Notes under the pieces: model-generated
What the model was told of the DNA's origin: nothing
The model's database searches: none
What the model saw: only the letters and a program-made list of their open reading frames with translations
Assembly: GCA_022446815.1 (NCBI GenBank)
Contig: JAKVCD010000020.1
Location: 1 to 64,000 of the forward strand
DNA: 64,000 bases
Reading direction: 5' to 3'
Source of the DNA: Planctomycetota bacterium
Lineage (GTDB): Bacteria; Planctomycetota; UBA1135; GCA-002686595
Shown here: one piece after another, positions 1 through 8,821 of the stretch
Position numbering within the stretch: position 1 is the stretch's first letter
Layout of the letters: the number at the start of each line of letters is the position of its first letter
Position numbers and translations under genes: made by a program

Positions 1-120
1 TTGGTTACGTGTTACTCACCCTTTCGCCGCTTTACTCGTCCGAAGACTTTCGCGCACGACTTGCATGCCTAATCCACACAGCTAACGTTCGCTCTGAGCC
101 AGGATCAAACCCTTCATGAA
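1..120 (-). rRNA. 16S ribosomal RNA, 5' end (partial, runs off left edge)
   Basis: Read on the minus strand, the region gives the universal 16S start (GTTTGATCCTGGCTCAG) followed by GGATTAGGCATGCAAGTC and GGGTGAGTAACACG, i.e. helices of the first about 120 nt of small-subunit rRNA. The 5' boundary near position 120 is set by aligning GATC of this motif with E. coli positions 15-18. The GGATTAGGCATGCAAGTC wording resembles Planctomycetota 16S; that assignment is from memory, not a search. The rest of the gene lies beyond the window. Confidence 0.97.
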
Positions 121-221
121 AGTTTGAATTCTGGATTACTTTTCTAGTGGGACGACCGACGCCAGACATACCGGCGCCATGCGGACGTCCCGTCCACACG
201 CATTTCAAAGGTCACCCTCGT

Positions 222-233
222 TTCCAAAGAGCA
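222..233 (-). promoter_or_regulatory. boxA-like rRNA antitermination site
   Basis: On the minus strand this reads TGCTCTTTGGAA, close to the bacterial boxA consensus (TGCTCTTTA). It lies about 100 nt before the 16S 5' end and about 115 nt after the predicted transcription start, where NusB/NusE-bound boxA normally sits in an rRNA leader. Confidence 0.6.
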
Positions 234-355
234 CACGGCCCGCCTGGCAAAGCCTGACGTTGGGCCGTGTTGTCTTTTGCTCCACCAGTCCTGGGGACGG
301 AGCACAGGCTCTCGCTAGGCGAGTTACCTCCTGTGCTTCGATGAAGCGGACGAGG

Positions 356-383
356 ATGATAGGGTCTGAAGAGGCTGGGTCAA
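356..383 (-). promoter_or_regulatory. Probable rRNA promoter (sigma70-type)
   Basis: On the minus strand there is TTGACC (378-383), a 16-nt spacer and TATCAT (356-361), a near-consensus -35/-10 pair. Initiation would fall near 349, giving a leader of about 230 nt that carries the boxA-like site. No protein gene is evident anywhere in 121-573; the part upstream of the promoter (384-573) shows no further feature I can support. Confidence 0.6.
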
Positions 384-573
384 GCGCTCGGACCGAAAAC
401 TCTGCACATCTACAGGATTTGTCGCAAACCTTTTTACAGCAGGTCTTTAAGCGCGACCCAATGGGCCAAAAATGGTCCGCCAGCCCCTAGGAATCACGCT
501 CACGTCCCTCCCCTAGCACCTCAAAGGGCCCAGGAGGTCGCAAGAAGTCACAGGAAGTCGCTTCTGGGGCCCC

Positions 574-1929
574 TCAGGGCTGCACGAGAATGGCCGAACC
601 AACAGGGAGGATGTCGTAGAGCTCCTCCACATCACGGTTCCTGAGGCGAATGCATCCTTGGCTCGCCTCATCGCCAATGCTCTCCTCGTCGTTGGTCCCG
701 TGGTAGCCAAGCCCCCTCGTGCCGTCCCATGGGATCCAGCGAGAGCCGAGCGGATTCTCAGGGTGATCGTTCGTGATGAAGCCCCTCCCGTGAGGGTCTG
801 CATCAGCAGCAACAGGCTCGTATCCCGACTTTTGATACCACCAAGCGGGGTTTCGCTGCTTGTTCTTCCCGACCACATACTCACCCGGGATGGTTCGGCC
901 GTCCTTTCCGATGGTCACGGGCCAAGCGCTCACGACCTCTTCTCCGTGGTAGTACAGCAGGAAGCGCGCACTCAGATCGACGCGCGTGTGCACAGGATCA
1001 AGCGGAACTCTCAACTTGTCCCCCGGGCGGATGCTGTTCTCGTCACGCAGCTGGTTCGCGCGCGCGATCAGCCCTGTACAGATGTTCAGCCCAGGATGAT
1101 CTTTGATGACCCGCTTGCGGATCGCGACCAAGGAGTCGCCCGACCTGACCTCGTACTCCGCAGAGGCCCACTCTCCACGCGCGCTCCAGCGGTGAAAGCC
1201 CTGCGCGTCTTTGAGCTGCTTGGCCCAGGTCTCGAGCGCTTCCCTGTGCGTAGGCCACTCTGCATCAAGCTCCATCTCTAGAAGGCCAGAGAGCAGTCCA
1301 CACGCCGACACATAGTCACGCTCCTGGAGGACCCTCCTTAGCTCACCGCGCATGTAGGCCATCTCAAGGCCCCTGAGCAGAGCGTTCGACCCTACGCCTG
1401 CGGAGGCTGGCACAGCTCCCCCATCCCCCAAGAGCCTGCCAAGAGTGGCCCTCTCTGCGCTTGAGATGGGGTCCTCCTCGGAGACAGTCGCCCACAAGGC
1501 CCGGGAGGCCTCAGGCTGCTCTAAGGCAATGTGGGCGCAAGCACCGAGGAAGCGCTCTCGCCCGGGGTGCAGCTCGCTAGAGCTCAGATAGGCCTCAATC
1601 GCCCCAGGATCATGCGCGAGGAGCTCCCCCTGCAGCGCCAGCGCTCCTTGGTCTCGACCCTTGAGGGAGCCTTGCACCAGGTCGACCTCTTGGGTGGCAG
1701 CTACCTCAGCAGCCTGGGCGACGACCTCCTCAACCAGCGGAGCGGTCACCTCCGGCTCAATCAGCTCCTCCTCGAAGGCGCTCATATCGAGCAGCTCACC
1801 AGCTCCAGAGCCCTCAGAAGGGGCGTTTGCGATCAACTCCTCTTGGGCAGGGCTCATGACCTCAGGCGGCCAGATGACGGTGGCCAGACCGGCCAGACAG
1901 AGAACCAGGAGCAGAGCGCGGGTCTTCAT
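574..1929 (-). CDS. Exported LysM / L,D-transpeptidase (YkuD) protein
   Basis: Predicted 451-residue cell-wall enzyme. An N-terminal hydrophobic segment (about residues 4-20) looks like a signal peptide or anchor. A Glu/Ala-rich low-complexity stretch and a helical region follow, then a LysM domain near residues 255-305 (YEVRSGDSL ... RPGDKLRVP) that would bind peptidoglycan. The C-terminal YkuD domain has His410 and the nucleophile Cys426 in SQGCIRLRN. The usual motif is SHGC, so the Gln is a mild variation. L,D-transpeptidases form 3-3 cross-links or attach proteins to murein. It lies between ileS and the rRNA genes, separated from ileS by 476 nt, so it probably has its own promoter. Confidence 0.88.
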   Translation of the reverse strand: MKTRALLLVLCLAGLATVIWPPEVMSPAQEELIANAPSEGSGAGELLDMSAFEEELIEPEVTAPLVEEVVAQAAEVAATQEVDLVQGSLKGRDQGALALQGELLAHDPGAIEAYLSSSELHPGRERFLGACAHIALEQPEASRALWATVSEEDPISSAERATLGRLLGDGGAVPASAGVGSNALLRGLEMAYMRGELRRVLQERDYVSACGLLSGLLEMELDAEWPTHREALETWAKQLKDAQGFHRWSARGEWASAEYEVRSGDSLVAIRKRVIKDHPGLNICTGLIARANQLRDENSIRPGDKLRVPLDPVHTRVDLSARFLLYYHGEEVVSAWPVTIGKDGRTIPGEYVVGKNKQRNPAWWYQKSGYEPVAADADPHGRGFITNDHPENPLGSRWIPWDGTRGLGYHGTNDEESIGDEASQGCIRLRNRDVEELYDILPVGSAILVQP

Positions 1930-2405
1930 GGTGTGAGCTGAGTTGCAGAGTCAGGGTGAGGAGTACACGCGCTCGCCATCGCAGAGCGGACGAGAGCCAC
2001 GTGATGCTCCGATGTTCTCGCCTTGGAACGCGCGGTTCAAGCGGCACATAGGCACTTCCTACGGATTCGTACTCGAAGTCCACCCACGAGCGGCCGACTC
2101 AGGCTCTACCCCCAAACGAAATGGCCCTCCCCCCGAAAAAAAGCAGACCCGGCCCTTCAACGGGGAGAGACGGGGGACCCGACGAGCCGGCCCAAACGCT
2201 CCCGGAACCATAGGTTCCAGGTGGGCGCGGCCCCTGCGAAGGTGTGCCTCGCATGAGGGCGGGTGCCCTGTTTGATTCTCATAAGGCTCCGGGGAATGAC
2301 TTGGACAAGCCGCGCCGGGTCCCCGACTTGACGTTAGCAGCGACCCCCAGAGCTCACAAGGTAGCGGACAGACTTACGAGGCCTGGCTCCCTCACTTGGG
2401 AGGGC
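1930..2405. other. Intergenic stretch without a recognised gene
   Basis: This 476-nt gap separates ileS from the L,D-transpeptidase gene. I see no tRNA, no small ORF with a ribosome-binding site and no repeat. On the minus strand, downstream of ileS, there is a short CTCCC/GGGAG hairpin (2387-2402) without a U-run, and further on a run of seven T (2136-2142, written as A on the plus strand) after a GC-rich stretch with no convincing stem. Either could help end ileS transcripts, but neither is a clean terminator. Confidence 0.5.
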
Positions 2406-5400
2406 CTAGCCCTCGACAGCGAGCAGCGCGAAACGAAGCGTCCCGCCGCCGAGCTCCAGTACCTCACCGGAGGGGCAGCCAGCCTCATCCGTGAAGGAGA
2501 CCGCTAGTACCTCAGCTGCGATGGCCTCAGCGTGCGCTCTCACCGCGTTGCGCAGCTCCTCATCATCCGCCTCCCAAGCGACGCGAATGCGGTCGACGAC
2601 GTCGAAACCAGCCGATTTCCGCGCAGCCTGCAGAGCGCTCGTGAACTCCCTCGCGAGCCCTTCTGCCAAGAGCTCCGGGGTCACCTCTGTGTCTAAGGCG
2701 ATCGTCACCTCTCCATCTGTCGCCACGACCGCTCCTTCAAGGGCGTCGCGGTGCAGCATGACCTCATCAATGCTAACGGGCTCATCGAGGACGAGCTTTG
2801 ACTCACCAGCTTCGAGGGCTGCGACCTCCCCAGGCCCCCAGCCAGAGATCACCGCAGCGGCCTCCTTCATCCGAGGCCCAAAGCGCTTCCCGAGCTTGCG
2901 GAAGTCGGGCTTCACTTCGACGCTGCTGAAGGCGGTCTCATCAGCCTCGACCTCAACGGCCTTAACGTTCAGCTCTTCTGAGATGAGGTGCGCAAGCGCG
3001 AGGGCGTCAGCGCGCACCTCCTCTCGCCGGTGCACGACCGTGAGGCGTGCGAGCGGCTGCCGCACCTTGAGGCGGTGGTCCTCGCGCAGCTTCCGCCCGA
3101 GCACCACGCAAGCTCGCGCGACGCCCATGCGTCGCTCGAGGTCGTCATCGATCACCGCGTCGTCGACCGTAGGATAGTCGCACCAGTGGACGCTAGCGGG
3201 GGCGTCAGAGTCCACCCGGCGCGCGAGGCGCTGATGAGCCTCTTCTGTGATGAAGGGCATGAACGGCGCGAGCAGCTTCGAGAAGCTCTGAAGGACCTCA
3301 AAGAGGGTGAAGTAAGCGCTGGCTTTGTCTGCGTCTTCGCCTGCCTTCCAGAAGCGACGGCGCGAGCGCCGGACGTACCAGTTCGTCAGGTCGTCTACAA
3401 ACTCAACGAGCCTCGGAACGACGTTGTAGATCCGATAGCCCTCCATCTCCTGGTTCACATCCCTCACGAGGCTCTGCAAGACGCTCAGCACCCAGCGGTC
3501 GATCTCAGCGCGCTCTGAGATCTCTGGGCGCTCCCAGCTGCGCGGGTCGAAGCCGTCGATGGCTGCATAGGTCGTAAAGAAGCTCAGGCTGTTCCAGAAC
3601 GGGAGGATCACCGTCCTGACGACGTCTTTGAGCCCGCGGTCCGTGAACACGAGGGGCTCACCGCGGACGACCGGGGAGCTCACCATGTATGCGCGCAGCG
3701 CGTCGGCTCCGTACTCCTCGAGGACCTCGCGCGGGTCAGGGAAGTTGCGCTTGCTCTTGGACATCTTCTGTCCGTCCGAGGCCAGCACCATCCCGTTCAC
3801 GATGACGTTCTTGTATGGGCTCTTCCCGAAGAGGGAGGTCCCTAAGACCAGCAGCGTGTAGAACCAGCCCCGCGTCTGATCCAACCCCTCAGCGATGAAG
3901 TGCGCAGGGAAGATCTGGTCGAGCCCCTCTGCGCCCTCGAAGGGGTAGTGGAACTGCGCATAGGGCATCGAGCCTGACTCAAACCAACAGTCGAGCACCT
4001 CTGGCGTGCGGCGGTACGTCTTCCCGTCCTTAGAGATGAGGAGGTCGTCGATCACGTGCTTGTGGAGATCGACCACCTCCTGCCCGGAGAGCTCCTCGAG
4101 CTCTGCTCGTGAACCGACGCAGATCACATCGCTCGGGTCAGCCTCGTTGACCCAAAGCGGGATGCACGTCCCCCAGAAGCGGTTCCTCGACACGTTCCAG
4201 TCCATCGCGTCACGCAGCCAGTTCCCGAAGCGAGCCTCACCCACAGCTCGCGGGATCCAGTTCACCTGCTCGTTGTTCGCGACGAGGTCATCTCGCATGT
4301 CCTCGACCTTCACGTACCACGCGTCGATCGCCCGATAGATGAGCGGCGTATCCGTCCGCTCGCAGAAGGGGTAGCTGTGGATCAGCGTGGCGTGGGCGAA
4401 GAGCTTACCTGCGTCCTTCAAGCTGCGAATGATGGCTTTGTCAGCCTCCTTGCAGTGGGCGCCCTCAAAGTCCGGCACCTCAGCGGTGAAGCATGCCTCT
4501 GCGTCGAGCGGATCGACGAGCTCTAGACCCTCGCGAGTGCAGATCCGGTAGTCATCCTCGCCGTAAGCGGGCGCCATATGCACAACCCCGGTGCCGTCTG
4601 AGGTGGAGACAAAGTCATCCGAGAACACCTGAAAGGCGCCCGCCGCGTCGGCGAAGTACGGGAAGAGAGGCTCGTAACGCCACCCGACGAGCTCAGACCC
4701 CTTCAGGGTCTGGTGGACCTCTGCTCCCTCTCCAAGCACCGCCTCCACCCGCTCTGCGGCCAAGAGGTAGCGGCCCTCACGCTCGGGGGCGCTGCAGACG
4801 CAGTAATCCAGCTCTGGCCCGACGCAGACGCCGAGGTTGGAGGGCAGCGTCCATGGAGTGGTCGTCCAAGCGAGCACAGAGACCTCGCCCTCGACCTCTA
4901 GCCCCGGCGTCTCCGTGAGCTTCATCGCGACGGTGACCGCAGGGTCTTGCACGTCCTTGTAGTTGCTGTTGGCCTCGAAGTTGGAGAGCGGCGTGGTCAG
5001 CTTCCAGCTGTACGGCATGATCCGATGCGAGCGATAGACGCGGCCCTTCTCCCAGAGCGACTTGAAGACCCACCACACAGACTCCATGAACTCGATGTCC
5101 ATCGTCTTGTAGTCATCATCAAAGTCGACCCAGCGCCCCATCCTGTTGACGACCTCGCGCCAGTCCGAGACGTAGGTCTGCACCATCGAGCGACACTGCT
5201 CGTTGAACTCTGCGACGCCATGGTCAGCGATCTGGCCTGCGCCGGAGAGCCCTAGAGCGTCTTGCGCGAGCGCCTCGATCGGGAGCCCGTGGCAGTCCCA
5301 GCCGAAGCGCCGGGCAACGGGGTGTCCGCGCATGTTCCAGTAGCGAGGGATGATGTCCTTGATCGTCCCCGCCAAGAGGTGCCCGTAGTGAGGGGTGCCT

Positions 5401-5567
5401 GTCGCGAAGGGTGGCCCGTCGTAGAAGACGTAAGGCTCACCCCCCTCGCGGCGACGATTTGACTCGTGGAAGGCGTCGAGCTCTGTCCACAGCCCGAGCA
5501 CCGCGTGCTCCATAGCGGGGAAGTCCCCCTGCGGGGACACCTTCTCGAAGGGGCTCTCGTGACTCAC
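2406..5567 (-). CDS. ileS: Isoleucine--tRNA ligase, type 2 (IleRS2)
   Basis: Class I aminoacyl-tRNA synthetase of 1053 residues that charges tRNA-Ile. The HIGH motif is HYGH (residues 60-63) and the KMSKS loop reads GQKMSKSKRN. The signature wording around HIGH (GTPHYGHLLAGTIKD, RRFGWDCHGLP) matches the eukaryote-like type-2 IleRS, which also lacks the C-terminal zinc finger of type 1. From family knowledge, type-2 enzymes are usually much less sensitive to mupirocin. A CP1 editing domain, an anticodon-binding region and a long C-terminal extension complete the usual length. The gene starts 87 nt downstream of the lipid A-linked oxidoreductase on the same strand. Confidence 0.97.
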   Translation of the reverse strand: MSHESPFEKVSPQGDFPAMEHAVLGLWTELDAFHESNRRREGGEPYVFYDGPPFATGTPHYGHLLAGTIKDIIPRYWNMRGHPVARRFGWDCHGLPIEALAQDALGLSGAGQIADHGVAEFNEQCRSMVQTYVSDWREVVNRMGRWVDFDDDYKTMDIEFMESVWWVFKSLWEKGRVYRSHRIMPYSWKLTTPLSNFEANSNYKDVQDPAVTVAMKLTETPGLEVEGEVSVLAWTTTPWTLPSNLGVCVGPELDYCVCSAPEREGRYLLAAERVEAVLGEGAEVHQTLKGSELVGWRYEPLFPYFADAAGAFQVFSDDFVSTSDGTGVVHMAPAYGEDDYRICTREGLELVDPLDAEACFTAEVPDFEGAHCKEADKAIIRSLKDAGKLFAHATLIHSYPFCERTDTPLIYRAIDAWYVKVEDMRDDLVANNEQVNWIPRAVGEARFGNWLRDAMDWNVSRNRFWGTCIPLWVNEADPSDVICVGSRAELEELSGQEVVDLHKHVIDDLLISKDGKTYRRTPEVLDCWFESGSMPYAQFHYPFEGAEGLDQIFPAHFIAEGLDQTRGWFYTLLVLGTSLFGKSPYKNVIVNGMVLASDGQKMSKSKRNFPDPREVLEEYGADALRAYMVSSPVVRGEPLVFTDRGLKDVVRTVILPFWNSLSFFTTYAAIDGFDPRSWERPEISERAEIDRWVLSVLQSLVRDVNQEMEGYRIYNVVPRLVEFVDDLTNWYVRRSRRRFWKAGEDADKASAYFTLFEVLQSFSKLLAPFMPFITEEAHQRLARRVDSDAPASVHWCDYPTVDDAVIDDDLERRMGVARACVVLGRKLREDHRLKVRQPLARLTVVHRREEVRADALALAHLISEELNVKAVEVEADETAFSSVEVKPDFRKLGKRFGPRMKEAAAVISGWGPGEVAALEAGESKLVLDEPVSIDEVMLHRDALEGAVVATDGEVTIALDTEVTPELLAEGLAREFTSALQAARKSAGFDVVDRIRVAWEADDEELRNAVRAHAEAIAAEVLAVSFTDEAGCPSGEVLELGGGTLRFALLAVEG

Positions 5568-5654
5568 CTGTGGCTCCTGCCCTAAGGGCTAGAGGGACAG
5601 TCTGAGGAGGCCGCCCCCAGGGTGCAACCGCTGAGGTCGGAGGGAGCAGAGCTC

Positions 5655-6665
5655 CTACCAGTCCAGGGCATGCAGCTCTGCGACAATCCGCTCAGCCAGA
5701 GCGAGGGCACGGCGTCCGTCTGCGCCAGAGACGAGCGGCTCCTGCCCTGTCCGGACGCACTCCACGAAGGAGGCTAGCTCAGCCTGCAGCGGCCGCTCCT
5801 CTCCGCTGAGATCTAGCTCTTTGATCTCGAGCACCCCCTCAGCCATCAGGGCCGCGTGCTGGGTCGGGTCAGCTAGGTTCAGGGTCCCCACCTCAGCTCT
5901 GCGATCGTCCCAGGCCGCTCCCTTACTGACCTGGAGCCCATAGTTCTTTGTGAAGTCGAGGCTGGCGTAGCCGCCGCTGGAGAACATCCGGAAGCGTCGC
6001 ATCGGCGAGAGCGAGGCCCTGCTGGCGGTCACGTTCGCTCGAGCGCCGTTGGCGAAGACGAGCCGCACAGAGGCGACATCCTCCTTCGCCGTGAGGATCT
6101 CTCCTCCGACGGCGTCGACGGACTCCACCTCGGAGCCCACAAACTCCAGCACGAGGTCTAGGTCATGGATCATGAGGTCGTGCACGACCCCGACGTCAGT
6201 GCCGCGCGGGTTGAAGGGCGCGAGCCTGTGGCACTCGATGAAGCGCGGGCGCGTCTCCTCCTTCAAGAGATGCAAAACGCCGGGTTGAAAGCGCTCGACG
6301 TGGCCGACTGCGAGCGCCGCACCGCCCGCCTCTGCAGCCGCCAGGATCTCGTCTGCCTCCTCGAGGGTCCCGGCGAGCGGCTTCTCCACTAAGAGCGGGA
6401 TCCCACGCTTGAGGAGCGGCACGGCGACAGCAGCGTGCGCGGAGGTCGGGACGACGACGCTCGCGCAGTCGATCTCGCATGAGAGCTCGCTGACATCTCT
6501 CGCCGCCTCGCAGCCGAGCTCATGAGCCAGCGCGGTGGCGCGCTCGAGATCGTAGTCGACGACCCCCACGAGCTCTGCGCCCGGATACTCCGCGTAGATC
6601 CTCGCGTGGATCGTCCCGAGGTGCCCGACCCCAATGACCGCGACCTTCAGAGGCTCAGCGGCCAT
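5655..6665 (-). CDS. Gfo/Idh/MocA-family oxidoreductase in the lipid A operon
   Basis: Cytoplasmic NAD(P)-dependent oxidoreductase of 336 residues with a Rossmann start (VAVIGVGHLG), the EKP motif in VEKPLAG and a C-terminal alpha/beta domain. It begins 2 nt after the lpxA stop, so the two are almost certainly co-translated. Members of this family beside lpxA include GnnA, the UDP-GlcNAc 3-dehydrogenase that with the aminotransferase GnnB makes 2,3-diamino lipid A precursors. No gnnB-like gene is present in the window, so the substrate remains open; a nucleotide-sugar substrate is the most natural guess from context. Confidence 0.8.
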   Translation of the reverse strand: MAAEPLKVAVIGVGHLGTIHARIYAEYPGAELVGVVDYDLERATALAHELGCEAARDVSELSCEIDCASVVVPTSAHAAVAVPLLKRGIPLLVEKPLAGTLEEADEILAAAEAGGAALAVGHVERFQPGVLHLLKEETRPRFIECHRLAPFNPRGTDVGVVHDLMIHDLDLVLEFVGSEVESVDAVGGEILTAKEDVASVRLVFANGARANVTASRASLSPMRRFRMFSSGGYASLDFTKNYGLQVSKGAAWDDRRAEVGTLNLADPTQHAALMAEGVLEIKELDLSGEERPLQAELASFVECVRTGQEPLVSGADGRRALALAERIVAELHALDW

Positions 6666-6667
6666 CC

Positions 6668-7519
6668 TCAGCTGTCCTTGATCCCGAGGAGCTCAGCGCC
6701 TGCTCGGGCGAAGTCCTCGCGGAGGAGCTCGCGATAGCGGCCCTTGTGCCCCTTGTCAGCGTTCTCAAGCGACTCCACGAGGTGCGCGACATGCGGTGAC
6801 TCAAACTCTGGTCCCTCGCGCAGCTCGGCGCAGACCTGGGTGCGCGGCTTATCCGTTCGAAAGACTCTCCTGAAGACGTCCTTCATGAGCGTGACCTCTT
6901 CCTCGGTCATCCCGCCTCGGAGCATTCCGATCTTGTTGAGGTCTCGGACGCGGCTCGGGTGCCCTTCGAGGATCACATAGGGTGGAACGTCTTGCACCAT
7001 GCGGCTCAGGCCGCCGACATAGGCGAACTCACCGATAGTGACGAAGTGATGCGCGGCAGCAGAGCCGGAGATGTTCGCGCGACGCCCCACCTTCACATGC
7101 CCAGCGAGGAGCACGTTGTTCGCGAGGATCACACCGTCATCGATCTCGCAGTCGTGAGCGATGTGCCTACAGGCCATGAGCAGGCAGTCGCTCCCCACCT
7201 TCGGGACGCCCCCCCCCTTCACAGTGCCCCGGTTGATCGTGACGAACTCCCGAACGGTGTTCCGATCTCCCAACTCTAAGCGAGTGTCCTCGCCGCGGTA
7301 GGAGAAGTCTTGAGGGTCTCCACCGAGGCTCGCCTGCCCATGGATGGAGTTGTCCTCCCCGATAGTGGTGAACGCACCGACGACGACCTGCGGACCGATC
7401 TTCGTGCGATCACCGACGCGCACGTGGGCATTGATCACGACGTAGGGGCCGACGACGACGTCCTCGCCGAGCTCTGCGGTGGGGTCAACGACCGCGGTGG
7501 GGTGAATCTGTCTGCTCAT
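6668..7519 (-). CDS. lpxA: Acyl-ACP--UDP-N-acetylglucosamine O-acyltransferase
   Basis: First enzyme of lipid A synthesis: it transfers a 3-hydroxyacyl group from ACP to O-3 of UDP-GlcNAc. The 283-residue protein shows hexapeptide-repeat left-handed beta-helix throughout (IHPTAVV, GVILANNVLLAG), the catalytic segment HIAHDC with His122 matching the E. coli catalytic His125, and the usual helical C-terminal domain. It lies 9 nt downstream of the lpxC-fabZ fusion, in the normal lipid A gene order. If the neighbouring oxidoreductase acts like GnnA, this LpxA might accept an amino-sugar substrate, which the sequence alone cannot decide. Confidence 0.96.
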   Translation of the reverse strand: MSRQIHPTAVVDPTAELGEDVVVGPYVVINAHVRVGDRTKIGPQVVVGAFTTIGEDNSIHGQASLGGDPQDFSYRGEDTRLELGDRNTVREFVTINRGTVKGGGVPKVGSDCLLMACRHIAHDCEIDDGVILANNVLLAGHVKVGRRANISGSAAAHHFVTIGEFAYVGGLSRMVQDVPPYVILEGHPSRVRDLNKIGMLRGGMTEEEVTLMKDVFRRVFRTDKPRTQVCAELREGPEFESPHVAHLVESLENADKGHKGRYRELLREDFARAGAELLGIKDS

Positions 7520-7528
7520 GTCTCTCTC

Positions 7529-8821
7529 TCAGGCGTCCACCATCGTGAACATCAGGTTGGCCTCGCAGACTACCTTGCCAGCCACAGAGCCGGTGCCCCG
7601 GACCTGCGCAGTCTGCCCCTTCATCCTCAGCGTCTCTACCTCGAGGCGGAGCTGGTCACCAGGGGTGACTGCGCCGCGCATCTTGACCTTGTCGATAGCC
7701 CAGAGGACCGCGAGCTTCCCCGTGTTCTCTAGCTTTCGCAGGAGGAGGACGCCAGCGAGCTGAGCCATCGCCTCGAGCTGGAGGACACCGGGCATGAGCG
7801 GCTGCTTCGGGAAGTGGCCCTGGAAGAAGGGCTCATTGACGCTGACGTTCTTCACCGCGACGGCGCGGCTGAAGCCGTCGATCTCAATGACCCGGTCGAT
7901 CAAGAGGAAGGGGTAGCGGTGAGGGAGCATCCGCATGACCTCCCGGATGTCCATCTCCGTCTCACGACGCACGAGCCCATCCGTCTCCTGCTTCTCCATG
8001 AGCTCTACGAGCTTGCGTACCAAGGCCGCGTTCATCTTGTGCCCGGAGCGCGTCGCGATGACGTGAGCCTGAAGCTCTGCACCCAGGAGCGCCAAGTCTC
8101 CTACGAGGTCTAGGAGCTTGTGCCGGATGGGCTCCTTCGGGACCCGCGGCGCCGCGCCTTCGCGACCGAGGATCAAGGTGTTCTCCTCGTTTGCGCCCTT
8201 ACCTAGCCCGGCTGCTTGAAGCGCCTCCACCTCTGACTCAAGACAGAAGGTGCGCGCCGGGGCGATCTCCGACTCGTAGGTCTCGGGAGAGACCGCTACC
8301 TCGAGGGTGCCCCCCTCCACGCCAGCCTCGTCGAAGGCCGCGACGTACTGCAGGATCAAGCCTGGCTCATCATTCGGAAGCGCCACGATGCTCGCGCGAC
8401 CCTCGCGCACGTAGACAGGCTCTGTGAGCTTGAACTGCTTCGCTGCTGCCCGCTGGTCAATCACGCCTGCCTGCTTGAAGCTCTCGATGTACTCGCGCGC
8501 GCTCCCATCGAGCCCAGGCATCTCGCCGCCTGAGACCTCGACCGTGAGGTTGTCAACGCCGAGGCCGTTGCAAGCGGAGAGGAAGTGCTCGATCGTCTCG
8601 ACGCTCGCCGTCCCCCGCTGGAGGTGCGAGCGCCGCTCACGCTCTGAGTAGTAGTCGATCTGCGCCGGGATCGGCTCGGACTCAGGCATGTCTGTTCGCA
8701 CGAACTCAACGCCTGTGTCAGGCGCCGCGGGGAGCACGCGCGCTTGGATGCGCTCCCCCGAATGGAGGCCAACTCCTGTGAACTCAACCGGTGTCCTGAG
8801 CGTGCGTTGCTGACGTGTCAT
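7529..8821 (-). CDS. Bifunctional UDP-3-O-acyl-GlcNAc deacetylase / 3-hydroxyacyl-ACP dehydratase
   Basis: Fusion protein of 430 residues. The N-terminal LpxC part (about 1-280) has the zinc ligands in TIEHFLSA and [11 protein letters not shown] and the active-site histidine in SGHKMNAAL; it removes the N-acetyl group in the committed lipid A step. The C-terminal FabZ part (about 285-430) carries [12 protein letters not shown] and [12 protein letters not shown] ... EAMAQ, the hot-dog dehydratase motifs that place the catalytic His and Glu; it dehydrates 3-hydroxyacyl-ACP. Such fusions are known from Bacteroidota and related groups and could balance 3-hydroxyacyl-ACP use between lipid A and phospholipid. 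The start overlaps the lpxD stop (ATGA). Confidence 0.95.
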   Translation of the reverse strand: MTRQQRTLRTPVEFTGVGLHSGERIQARVLPAAPDTGVEFVRTDMPESEPIPAQIDYYSERERRSHLQRGTASVETIEHFLSACNGLGVDNLTVEVSGGEMPGLDGSAREYIESFKQAGVIDQRAAAKQFKLTEPVYVREGRASIVALPNDEPGLILQYVAAFDEAGVEGGTLEVAVSPETYESEIAPARTFCLESEVEALQAAGLGKGANEENTLILGREGAAPRVPKEPIRHKLLDLVGDLALLGAELQAHVIATRSGHKMNAALVRKLVELMEKQETDGLVRRETEMDIREVMRMLPHRYPFLLIDRVIEIDGFSRAVAVKNVSVNEPFFQGHFPKQPLMPGVLQLEAMAQLAGVLLLRKLENTGKLAVLWAIDKVKMRGAVTPGDQLRLEVETLRMKGQTAQVRGTGSVAGKVVCEANLMFTMVDA

